The notes beneath the pieces were generated by a model. That model saw nothing but the letters and a program-made list of their open reading frames with translations, was not told where the DNA came from and did not search any database. From Tachypleus tridentatus (Eukaryota; Arthropoda; Merostomata; Xiphosura; Limulidae): a DNA stretch of 64,000 bases. Positions 33,860 to 45,400 of the stretch are shown piece by piece. The DNA lies in assembly GCF_004210375.1 (NCBI RefSeq), contig NC_134830.1, positions 167,717,874 to 167,781,873 on the forward strand, read 5' to 3'. Positions within the stretch are counted from its first letter, which is position 1; each line of letters begins with the position of its first letter. Made by a program: the position numbers and the translations under genes.

Positions 33860-34645
33860 ATGAAAAATATTCTCCCTATAGCATGTTTGCTGTTTCTTCA
33901 AAACGTAAGTTTCTTTCTTGTTAGTGTTCCCTAACATGTACTCTGCTATTTTTCTAACTATTTGTTATTATCTACTTTTGATTACATGGTTTTTATTCCT
34001 TTTCAGGGTTTCTCTGAACTAGATTCTATAAATACCACTATGTTTAATATTGCTGAATCTTCCAACACGACCCTGATCGTCATAGAAGGTAACAACATTA
34101 CTACAATAACTGACCTCGATATTTCTAACATTGGAAGTTATATTCTTAACAAGATAAAGAGGATATTTCAGCTCAACTACGTTGATCCTTCAGACGTCGA
34201 TCGTGAAAACCAGTATACGGTTACCTCCAACACTACGGAAACCTCGCCAGGAGTTGACGGTACGTCTAGCAGTACTATAAAGCGGTACCCTCGTCACCCA
34301 AAATACGTGGATATTAACGAAACTGTATCTGGAAACTCTTCCCACATGGACTTCAGCACTACTGCACATCACTTGAATACTTCTGTCTATTCAACAGAAA
34401 CGGAGAAGTTTAACACTCCCACCAAACGAAGGAACCGAGAACCCAAGAACCTCTATATTGACGGTGAACTTTTGACGACGTCGAACGACACCATCGGTGA
34501 CCTTTATTCTAACTCTACTCCGGTCATAAATATAACTAAGCACTCTGACATTCTTACGACGGTCAGCCCTAGTTCTGCCAACCTTGCCTTGACTCTCAGT
34601 GTATTTTTAAATTATGTTGTGATTGCATTAATGATTGTTTCATAA
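33860..34645 (+). CDS. small cysteine-free-ectodomain, N-glycosylation-rich surface protein, copy 3
   Basis: Coding exons 33,860-33,904 and 34,007-34,645 join in phase 0 to give 227 residues. The signal-peptide exon is identical in protein to copy 2. Differences from the other copies include Glu in AESSNTT, Asp in VDPSDVDREN, a Gln before YTV, and NIT at 190 (sequon kept). The C-terminal hydrophobic tail ends in Ser, as in copy 1. All splice sites are intact. Together with copies 1 and 2 this makes three full-length paralogs with no internal stops, which supports real expression. No family recognised. Confidence 0.85.
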
Positions 34646-34722
34646 CTGTCTCTCTTTTTGTTAGAAGTTTAAGCTTGTTTAGTTGTATTAATTTATTCAT
34701 ACTTTGTACATCTATCTATTTT

Positions 34723-34728
34723 AATAAA
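34723..34728 (+). terminator. poly(A) signal of small gene copy 3
   Basis: AATAAA about 78 nt after the stop. Confidence 0.75.
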
Positions 34729-36382
34729 ACAAACTTTTGTAATTTACTCTTTTATATTTCTCTACCATTAAATATAACAAGAACGACCTTAACGCATCTG
34801 CTTCCACACGACTTTCAATAACTGCAAACCACGAAAATGGACGGAAACTACAACTACCATAATGCTACAGTTATGGTAGCAATCCTATACTGAAACGTGT
34901 ATTTATCTTAATGGTAAGATTCTAATTGTATACATGCATACAAATAGTCATTATTTGCTCTCAGCATTAAACTTTTCATCACTACAATAATATGAGATCA
35001 TTTTGATCTTTTACTGTAGTTTCAAATAAAATATATTCTCTATTTATTTTGAGTTCTTTTAGATGGGAAGAGTTTCAACCTATTCCAATTAATGGTTGTA
35101 ATTTAACTTGCTTTTCTAAATCATATTGAATATAAATGCTGCGGAAGGATTGGAAAACTTCACATGGTATTTATAAAATGAATAATGTACTATACCTGAA
35201 AAGGAGTTGGCCCCTTCATTTTTTTATTTATTTATTTTTTCGTTGTAGTGGAACTTTTTCTGTTATCACTTTAATATTAGTTGCATCCTCGTGTACGAGG
35301 TATAACGTTAATTACAATTGGTCAGACGAGCCACTATTGAGTGAAGTGTATTGTGTAAATGGATTTTGTTTATTTTCATCACTACACAGACTTTACGGGA
35401 GTTTGTTTTTCAAAACTATGTATTATTGCAGGAAAATTTGCTATTCTTGCTACTTATGGCTATCGCTACAAAATGTTTTCAACACTGACTTCGCACCATT
35501 TACACGATTTTTTTTTTTATCTGTTTTGTGAATGATTTAATATAACAAGTTATGATCGTTCATTGTGGCGCCAAACTTTGTTTAAACCTAGAATGCGGTC
35601 TGGAGAGTCCTAGTATCGAGGAAAGCATGCGATAGCATATTTTAAATAGCTAGAGAGTTTAGAAGTTAATTGACTGTAATATTTGTTAAATTTTATGTGC
35701 TAATGACTGCACACTTTTTTTTAATGCAAATATGTTAATGTACAACCAACAATAAAACGTAATTGTTCTTACGAATAGTTAATACAAGTATACTGGCTCA
35801 ATTTTACAATCTATGTGATTTAGAAGTAAGTATTTTATTGATAGTCAATTTCCCGTACAAGCAAATTAATTCTGAATTGATATTGTTACACCTCGTGTAA
35901 GCGACCTAGGCTGAATGGCCTCGCGCCGGTTACAGGCTGAACTTTTCCCGACGAACGCATTTAATGTCTTCGTAGAAATAGTAATATTCACTTCACTGAA
36001 CAAGTTTCTGATGTTCAAAACCTCCAAAATACTTCATATAATTTGTAAATTTCGGATTGGTAACGGTTTAGAGCTTCCGAGGTTTATAGTACACTGACTT
36101 TAACCAACAATATTCTATTACTGTCTCTTAGCTAGCTTTGGTACCAATTAGTTGAGTTTCTCGTATGTTTAGCGATGTTCAAAGACACTCCATCGTTTTC
36201 GTAAACCACACTGTTGCTTGAACTCGCCTCAAATGTAGAGAAAAGGACCCGCACGATCACGTCACATCCATAAAACTGAAATAAACGTATATGTTAAATG
36301 TATAACAGTAAATCCGTTACATTATTAATAATTTCTATACATATTTTTAGGTGTCGAGATTATAATAGAACACGTAACAACA

Positions 36383-36434
36383 ATGAGTGACGTTAGATGG
36401 ATGTTTCTTCTGCTCTTCACCGTTTCTACAGCAG
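36383..36434 (+). CDS. cadherin exon 1 (signal peptide), copy 3
   Basis: Encodes MSDVRWMFLLLFTVSTA and ends in phase 1. The donor GCAG/GTAAGA and the G start of an Ala codon fit exon 2 at 38,603. A possible acceptor TTTTTAG at 36,350 implies an upstream leader exon that I cannot place. Confidence 0.88.
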
Positions 36435-39400
36435 GTAAGATGATTTGAATCAGTAAAATGTGGTTATATTTCCTGTAATTGAAATTTCGGAGGTTGACAG
36501 ATGTCTTTTAGTCTCAATTATACTTGCAGTTTCGAACTACTATCTGAAAGTTAACAAAAACGTAAAATTTCAGTTAATTTTAACACTTTCTATATTTTTA
36601 ATGAAAGTTTGAATATCAGTTTAAAACATAGAATATTGTGTTGAGTTCATGGCCATACTTGAAAATGTAATTTTAGCGTAGTATTAAATATATACATCAT
36701 CAATTTTTGCCTTACTAATAGACCAATAAGATTTTTTCGTTGTTCACTATCAAATATTTCACAGCGTCTGTGTTTTGCGTAACCAATAAGATTGAAAATA
36801 ATAAAACTTTGTTTTAAACAATGCCGAATTAGAAGACAAGTGTTAATGTTTAAAATAACGACCACAAAGAAATGTAATCGAAACCTTTCTAATGAAACGT
36901 TGGAATACGACGTTTCAAAGACCCGGCATGGCCAAGTGGTTAAGGCACTCTAGTCGTCACCTGAGAATTACGGGTTCGAATGCCCGTCGCACCAAACATG
37001 CTCGCCCTTTCAGCCGTGGGAGCTATCAATCCCACTATTCGTTGATAAAAGAGTAACCGAAGAGTTGGCGGTGGGTGGTGATGACTAGCTGTTTTCCCTT
37101 TCGTGTAACATTGCTGAATTAGGGACAATATTTGCAGAAAGCCCTCGTGTTGCTTTGCACGAAATTCAAAAACAAACTAATCTCATGAAATACTGTACAA
37201 TGCCTAATGTCATGAGATGACCTTCTTCCAGTGTTAGAGTTGTTTTCTTGGCGTTTTTTGGCAAAAGCAGTTAATCCATCTGTTCCAAATTAAAGAGCCA
37301 GGTCGCACGCGTGATAAGCTCTGTATAGGAATCACATTGACTCAGTGCAGAAGCTGTCACTGAAGTCGACCATGAAGATTAAAAAAAAACAAAAAAACAG
37401 TTCACGTTATTTAATTTGTTATAAAGATCTTAGATTACTTTTATGAATGCTTCCATTTTTCAGAGGTCGTCAAAACTCGTAGTTACGCCAGTGTGTTTTG
37501 TGTTTTTCTTATTGCAAAGCCACAGCGGCTATCTGCTCAGCCCCCGGAGGGGTATCGAACCCCTGATTTTAGCGCTGTAAATCCGGAGACATACCGCTGT
37601 ACTAGCGGGGGGGGCAGTTACGCCAGTGAAGAATTACTTTGTTTTATTTTGAAGGCAGAGCTGCAATTAGGCCGTCTTACTCTGAGTTTGCCATCGGGAT
37701 CAAACCCATAATATTTACTCTTGAGGCCCATCACGGAGTCACCGATGTGCTAAATAAGAGGAGAACGCTATGCTTTATATGTCAGCGATAAAACTCCAGA
37801 ATATATTAAGTCGTCAAACAAATATATTTTATAAAAATATATTAATTATGTAATAAGAAACCGTTTCTTGCCTAAAGAGAGTGAATATGAATAAGGCTTA
37901 CTGAATATAAAAGAAAGATATTTTTCATTGTTTCCAGTTTGTATGGTGATAATTTATATATCTTTGATTGAATGTAAAGTTGAGGCCTAAATGTTGCAAA
38001 TTTCTTGTTCATTCTTGGTTTGTTTTGAATTTCGCGCAAAGCTACACGAGGGCTATCTGCGCTAGCTTTCCGATATTTAGCAGTGTAAGACTAGAGTGAA
38101 AGCAGCTAATCATCACGACCAACTCTTGCGCTATTCTTTTACCAACGAATAGTGCGATTGACCGTCACTTTATAACGCCCACACGGCTGAAAGGGCGATC
38201 ATGTTTGGTGTGACGGGGATTCGAACTCGCGACCCTCGGATTACGAGTCGAGTGCCTTAATCACCTGGTCACGCCGTGCATTGTTCATTCTTATACATGC
38301 CCATAAATTCACTATTATGCCTGTGTTATATGCTAGTGAATATTAAATAGTAATGGTAACCTTAATCTCAAAGTAAGTTTTAATATTAACAATAAACATG
38401 AGGCAGTTCTTGGTAAAGTACTTTATGAGCTAGAAAATGTTCGTTTTATTGTCAAAAGTATGAAACAAAATACTAGGTGTATGTGTATCACATCTGAAGA
38501 GTATATTTTAATGATTAAACTATATTATAACTAATCAAGATGAACGTTTTGTAAGTAAAAGTTCGATAAGTTACGTGTTTTTATCTGTGTTTATTTTTAA
38601 AGCCACTTCTCCAGACATTGAAGTCTCATATAATATGCGACACCTACAGCTTCCAAAAGATACTAAACCTGGTAAGTGGTAGTTTGAGAGCAGTGAAGCG
38701 ATTTTCTTTTATCGTATGAACAAAAATGAAACACGTGCAAGAAATCTTTCATTTCCTTTTGTGTTTTACAAACCAAAAAATTGCGTGAAATAAAATTATT
38801 AGATATATTTTGCTAATTGTTTCACTACATAAACTCTTTACATATTAAATTTCATAATATATAAATAATGTGACGGGATATTTGGAATGCTAAACAATAG
38901 AACAGGGGTGGCCAAAAAAAATGTAGTTTCATATTTACTATACTAATGAATATTTATATCGATATTTAATCTATATACTATGTTGTGTTCATATTTTGTA
39001 TCAAGCTACTTTCCAACACTTCGGGAAACAGTCATTACTTTAAAGACAAATAATACTGTTTGAATGGACTAACTATACAAAAAAAACAAGGGGGTTGAAC
39101 AACAAATGATACCTTAAGATATTTTTATCTTTCACTGTTATTTTCTTGATTGCTTATTACAAGCGTTTAAAAACATTTCTAGCAATAAATTCCCGCTTTA
39201 ACTACGTGGTTACTCAATGTAATCTGTTTATTTTAGAAAGTGTTAATTATATTTAAAAATCATAAATCTTATTTATGTATGATGCGCGTGGTTGTTTTCT
39301 GAATACAACTAGAATAAAATATTTCTGTTTGAGTTAAGTGTAAAAAAATATAAATTGGTTAGACGCTAATACCACGTATGAACTTAAAGAAACGTGATTT

Positions 39401-42400
39401 ACGTGTTTTCCTAAGTGTCATTTTTTTTCCAATATTTTTCGCTCATTCAAACCACTCCAGTGCCATTGTGAACAATTTTGTTTCACACTTCCGATTTTCG
39501 TTTTTTGAAACAACTCGCCTACAATGAATCTGGTTTTAAAAATAATGTACTGACAAAATGGAGGTGAAGCATTTGTAATAATTACAGCACATTTGATTCG
39601 AGGATAATTTTATGGCTATATAATGTCATATAATTTTGAGTTGCTGAACAAGGTTTTCCAATTCATAGTATCAGATTTTACTTTATTTTACAATAATATT
39701 TTAATAAATGTTTTTCGGCCTGGCATGGCCTAGCGCGTTAAGGCGTGCTTCGTAATCTGAGGGTCGCGGGTTCGCGCCCGAGTCGCGCCAAACATGCTCG
39801 CCCTCCCAGCCGTGGGGGCGTTATAATGTGACGGTCAATCCCACTTTTCGTTGGTAAAAGAGTAGCCCAAGAGTTGGCGGTGGGTGGTAATGACTAGCTG
39901 CCTTCCCTCTAGTCTTACACTGCTAAATTAGGGACGGCTAGCACAGATAGCCCTCGAGTAGCTTTGTGCGAAATTCCAAAGAAACAAAACAATAAATGTT
40001 TTTTATTGGCTTTAATATCAACCGTTTGTGCCTATGATAAAATATATGGACCCCATCAAATCTTTAACTGTTTATCCACCATATTTTTTAGTGTTACGTG
40101 AATTTATTTGGTTACAAGCTTATTAATATCGTGTAAATAACAAAAAAATAATAATAGAAATATCACTAATATTGAGATCACTGGATCAGTGATCAACTGG
40201 ACGTTGTGAAAGGCAAGAACACATATTTATTCAATGTTATGCAATATGTATACACCTCGCCAGTAATTTGAGGGTGAAGACAAGCAGCCATTTCGGCCAA
40301 ATAATTTCGTTTGCCGAACGTTTAATCGCAGGCATGAATGTCAGTATTTCGCTCCAGTCTCTTGGAGTGCATTTCTCGTTTCGTAAGCATCAGATTTTAA
40401 TACATTTTATCATGAAGTGTCTCAATACGCCATCACGGATCAATGGGTCTATTTAATCTAGACATCGATGGAACAGTTGCGATTGCATCTCTGTTTCACT
40501 TTTCTACCTTTGTGAGGTTAAAATTCTACCTTCAAAATATCGGGTGCTACAATTCAAAAAAATTTTACCTTTTTAACTTTCAAACTACCGAGTTTTCTAT
40601 CATTACAATCTACATTTTGGATTACACTGAGTAATTTTATGCTTTTACACTCAGTGTAATGAATTAATTAAAGAGAAAAAAAGGCATTCGATGAACTTAT
40701 TGCAAAGAATGAACTCACAAGGAAAAAATTGTTTCTGTTTGTTTTGAATTTCTCACAAAGCTACATGAGGGCTATCTTCGTCAGCTATCCCTAATTTAGC
40801 AGTGTAAGACTAGAGGGAAGGCAGCTAGTCATTACCACCCACCGCCAACTCTTGGGCTACTCTTTTACTAATGAATAGTAGGATTGACCGTCAAATTATA
40901 ACGCCCCCATGGCTGAAAGGGCGAGCATGTTTGGTGCGACGGGGATTCGAACCCGTGACCCACAGATTACGAGTCGAATGCTTTAACCCACCTGGCCATG
41001 CCAGGTCCGAGGAATAAGTAAGAAACGTGTTTAAAGGGCAGTTAGACCTTGTCGATAATTGTATGGTTGGGAATAAAACTAATTCAATGGACACAACATC
41101 TTCATAAAGAACTATTTATAGGACATCTCTGATATGTCCCAATTAAAAATATACATCGCTGCATAAAAAAAGAGCAAATGTTAATTTTAAATTATGAAAC
41201 TTTCCAGGTAGGTAATGTTTTATATTTTTAAAGCAAAGCAGCGATCTTATACAAGACATTAAGTATTAGTCACAATCAATAATCCCTTAAGGGTTTAAAA
41301 AGTAAAGTTTATATTATGAAATGTCAAACCACACTTGTATTTGTGTCATTACTACAGTGTAGAAACAGATTTTATATGGGCGAGTGCTTTCATAAAAGTT
41401 TAAAAACATTCACTGTAATTCCTTTCACACAGCTCGAATTCTCTTCAAGACATATACTAAATTGTTTAGAAAGAATTTCTCAATTATGACAAGTTAATCA
41501 GTTAAGATTAAAGCAAAATGTACTTTAATTCAAGATTTTAACTGTGCGAAGTATTTCAGTCGCTAATGCATCATTGAAATCGGGTTCATGCTAGTGTCAT
41601 CCCACTACACGTTTCGTATTGGACTTGAATTTATACCATTAGAACATTTAGTTTATAAGTATTTGTGTTTCTACAATACAATTAAACTAGGTCATCGCAC
41701 GAGGCGACGTCCGATACTGTTTTGCATGAAACCATGAATCAATTACCCAGGTGCGAATATTAACATAGCATTCAAACACGTCTGTTTTTAATTGTAAGGT
41801 AGAGCTTAATACAACATTTTAGTATGTAAATTATTTTATTTCATATGAAAATAGAAAAGGATTTGATATGATTTGATTTTATCAGAATAACACTGACGGA
41901 TATCAAATAAAAAAGGAATATTATACACTGCCAATAAGCAGAGTTTTCCGTATTTAAATATGTAATTACTGACAGCTTCTGCCCGTGACATTTCAGGAAC
42001 CATTATATACCGTCTCAGAGGGTTTGATGCTGATAATGACGTCTTAACGTTTGCTGTTCGGGGAACTGGCGCCAGTGAGCTGCTACACGTACAATCTGTT
42101 AGTCCTACAGAAGCAAACGTCATTCTTAAAAGTTCACCAACGGTAAGAGAGTGCACGCTTGTAAAAATAACTTAATTATTGAGCGATATGTATTTAACCT
42201 TCACGGTTAAATGACATCTTTAATACACTAATCATTGCCAATACTAACTGCACAAATACATATTCTTTATAGCGTTTCCAATGTCTGTTAACAAAACTAT
42301 TCCTAAATAAATTTTGTTCTCAAAACACTTAACACTTGGGAAATCTCACCTACAGTATAATTGATACAAAACAAGCATGCCTCTGAACTAACTAACGTTT

Positions 42401-45400
42401 TACATAACTATTGTACTAGTCATCAATGCAAACTGCAGCGCCACCTAATGCAGTGAACAAAAACTGAAATATTTTCTATTTTTCATGTGCAAGTTTATCG
42501 AAAAAAACGTTTTACGTTCTCTTTATTTTCCAGAGAAATCGATACGAATATACAATATTCATTTCGGACGGAAGCGAGGTAAGTGTTTTTGACTCCGGAA
42601 AATATAATGTACTAGGTATAGGCCGTCAAAGGTGACGGGGCAAGGCTTACCACTCTATCCGATAGCATACCCTAATCTCATATTTCATAGCTGACTGCAG
42701 TTATTAAATTTTGCAAAATCTGGCTTAGCCAACAAAAAGGTGTAAAAGTGTAGTTGAAGCAGTCAAAATTAAGATCATTCACGAAGTGAATTCACCATGT
42801 ATTCATAGAATAATTGTTGGTAAAAATAAACTAGATAAACTAACGACTTATATTTAGAAAAGTTATGGTAACACTATGTTTCAACAATAACGTTTATCTG
42901 ACGCCATTTAAGAACAGAAAAGTATATGTTGGTCTAAGTAATGAAAGCATAAAATGGAATGTGTAGATAACAAAACTGGAAAATATTTATTGATTTCTTA
43001 ATTTAGGGTCTTTTTTCATTAAAGTTTGTTTTTTATTGAAGCGTCAGTGGTATAATATAAAACAGCTAAATTCACAATCAATTTTAGTTTAAAAATGAAT
43101 AGATATATTTTACATTCATGGGAAATTTATACATTTGGCTCTAGGATAGATGGTCCCATAGTACGTCTTTACTTTAAGCTTATTTTACCAACATTCACTA
43201 CACTTATAAGGTTTTAGGCCATCGTCTTTCACAATCCTTCGCATCGTCGTCACTAAAATCGTAATGGGTAGATAATAATCGAACTATTCTATCTGACTAA
43301 ATGCATTTTGGCTTTTATGACTCCTCCAATTTCAAGAAATCAGACGCGACGTGAGTGACCCACATACACTGGCTTTTATATAACATAACGATTTGGGACA
43401 AAAAGGGATCTACTGGGTCATCTCGGCTGTTCCATTCTCTAAACTAATTAAAATAATTGTAAAGAAGAATCTTAAATCCAGCACCAGTCGTTCATATACT
43501 TACCAAGCTTTTTCTTAAACTCACTTAAATTAATGCTTCTACAACATACGAAAACAACCCATTCCATAGACCAACCTCCCTAGTAGAACAATGAAACTGC
43601 CTTAAGTGAATATGACTCCTACCTTGCCAAAATTTATTTGTTTCCCTAGTTTTTCTATTCTCACTGTTAAATATGAAAACAATGAAACATCAACACTATT
43701 AGTTCCTTGTACACCTTGTACAGATCTTCCCTAACTCATCATTTCTCAAGAGAGAACAGTTTGAAATATTTCAGCTTCTCCTTTCATGACAATCTCTTCA
43801 TTCTAGCCACCATTCTAATAACCCTTCTCTAAATTCTTTCGAACAGTTCATTGTGTTTCTTAAGGTAAAGAGCCCAAGATTGTATAATGAAAGTATAATT
43901 TCTTTAGACTTGTATTCAGTGTTTTTGAAGATTCAACTTAACATTGTATTTTTCTTACCAATAGCAGCAACACACTGCTTGTCTGGTATTAGAGACTGAT
44001 CGACGACTAAATCAAGATCCCTTACTTTCATGACATTTTTAAGATTATAACTCAAATTATGATAACCCATGTGCATTATCTTGCATTTATTATAATTAAA
44101 TCACATCTGCCATTTAGTTACCTAACTCATAAAATAATCTGAATTTTTTGTGTGAATCATAACATACTCTTCACACTTAATAACACCCAAGATATTATTC
44201 GTAATGACGAGATACCCACTTGAAGTAAAAATGTACCTCAGGACGTCTTGTATTGGTATTAATTCTTTTACGAATAAAGTAGTAAAACACTTTTTTACGA
44301 TCTTTTTAGGTAATCTTCAGTTGTTGTTGTTTTTTTTTGTTAACCTGAAGATGATCTACCAAGGTCAAAATGTTGTCCTCTCCTTTATTCGTAAAAGTGT
44401 TAATACCCATACCAGCCGTCCTGAGGTACATTTTTACCAAAGACATTAATATCATCTGCCAATTTAAGTAATGTATTGGCTATTTTTTCATCTATGTCAT
44501 TGATGTAACTTAAAATGAGCAAAGGCCCTAAGACTGAGCCCTGGTGTACACCACTTGCAACATTAACCAGTTTGACTGAAATCCGTTTATATCAGCCCTC
44601 TGCTTTCTTCCATTTAGCCACTCTTCTTTTGAATTAGTTTACTTACACTCTACACCTATAGAGGTAAGTTTCTTTACAAGCCTTTTATGTGGCACTTTGT
44701 CAAATGCTTTCTGGAAATCCAGATTCACCAAATCTTCCCATATGCAGTAACATTTACAAAGCATGTTAAAATTTTTGTAATGCACTGAGTTATCCCACGT
44801 GTGGCATTAATCCAGTTTCACTGAACGTAATTTGTAGCATCTCTCTGCTTTCTCCCATCCAGTTAGTCTCTTTTGGTAAGTCTACAAAGTCTACAACTCT
44901 AAAATCAGAGATTCGATTCTCCTTCGGTGGACACACAGATAGCCTGATGTAGGTTTGCTATAAGAGAACATATACACACACCATCCAATTATTCTTTTAT
45001 CTAATTTTCTAACTTATCTCCTACATCTACAGACATTTTTACAAGGCTTTTATGTTAAATTATTCATAAAAATATTTCAGAGTAATTTATAATTAATTGC
45101 AGTTGATTGTTTAATCTCTCCAGGTTTTAATTAATTATACTCCAGCTCAGTTTAACTAAGTCTTAAAGTTTAAGACTCCTTACGATAGAAGATTATTTCA
45201 GTTTGCATTCCGCTCAAAGGTAGTTGGTTTTCTTGAAATCAAAGAAGGTTTTATTCATAATTCATTTTTGTAACCTTTATTAAAACATTGGCTATGAAAT
45301 AAAAACATATTTTAATCGTATCTGATTTAAAAATGTCAACTTACGCTATTAAAGTATTTATAACTTAATTTTGAAATTTGTTAAACAACATTTTCAATTC

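Larger units (their letters stand above)
32501..37177 (+). repeat. tandem unit 3 of the triplication
   Basis: Homology with the other units runs from the headless SINE-A to the SINE-A at 36,921-37,177 and stops there. Beyond this lies unique sequence leading to cadherin exon 2. This is therefore the unit still joined to the cadherin body. Confidence 0.85.
43430..45060 (-). mobile_element. LINE relic, CR1/L2-like reverse transcriptase, with nested insertions
   Basis: Minus-strand translation gives NLDFQKAFDKVPHKRL at about 44,740-44,660, then GSVLGPL-like, YINDIDE and LADDINVFG at about 44,550-44,450, which is the RT catalytic core. A carboxy-terminal block follows with KCKIMHMGY and QSLIPDKQCVAAIGKK at about 44,090-43,940. 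A second, partial copy of the RT region (44,812-45,060) lies upstream and is split by a SINE-B. The hammerhead-like inverted segment (44,215-44,450) interrupts the main copy. Frames shift repeatedly, so the element is dead. Confidence 0.8.

Noticed and set aside
41836-42156. 106-codon minus-strand frame
   Set aside because: Antisense of cadherin exon 3, which has clear splice sites and cadherin motifs on the plus strand.
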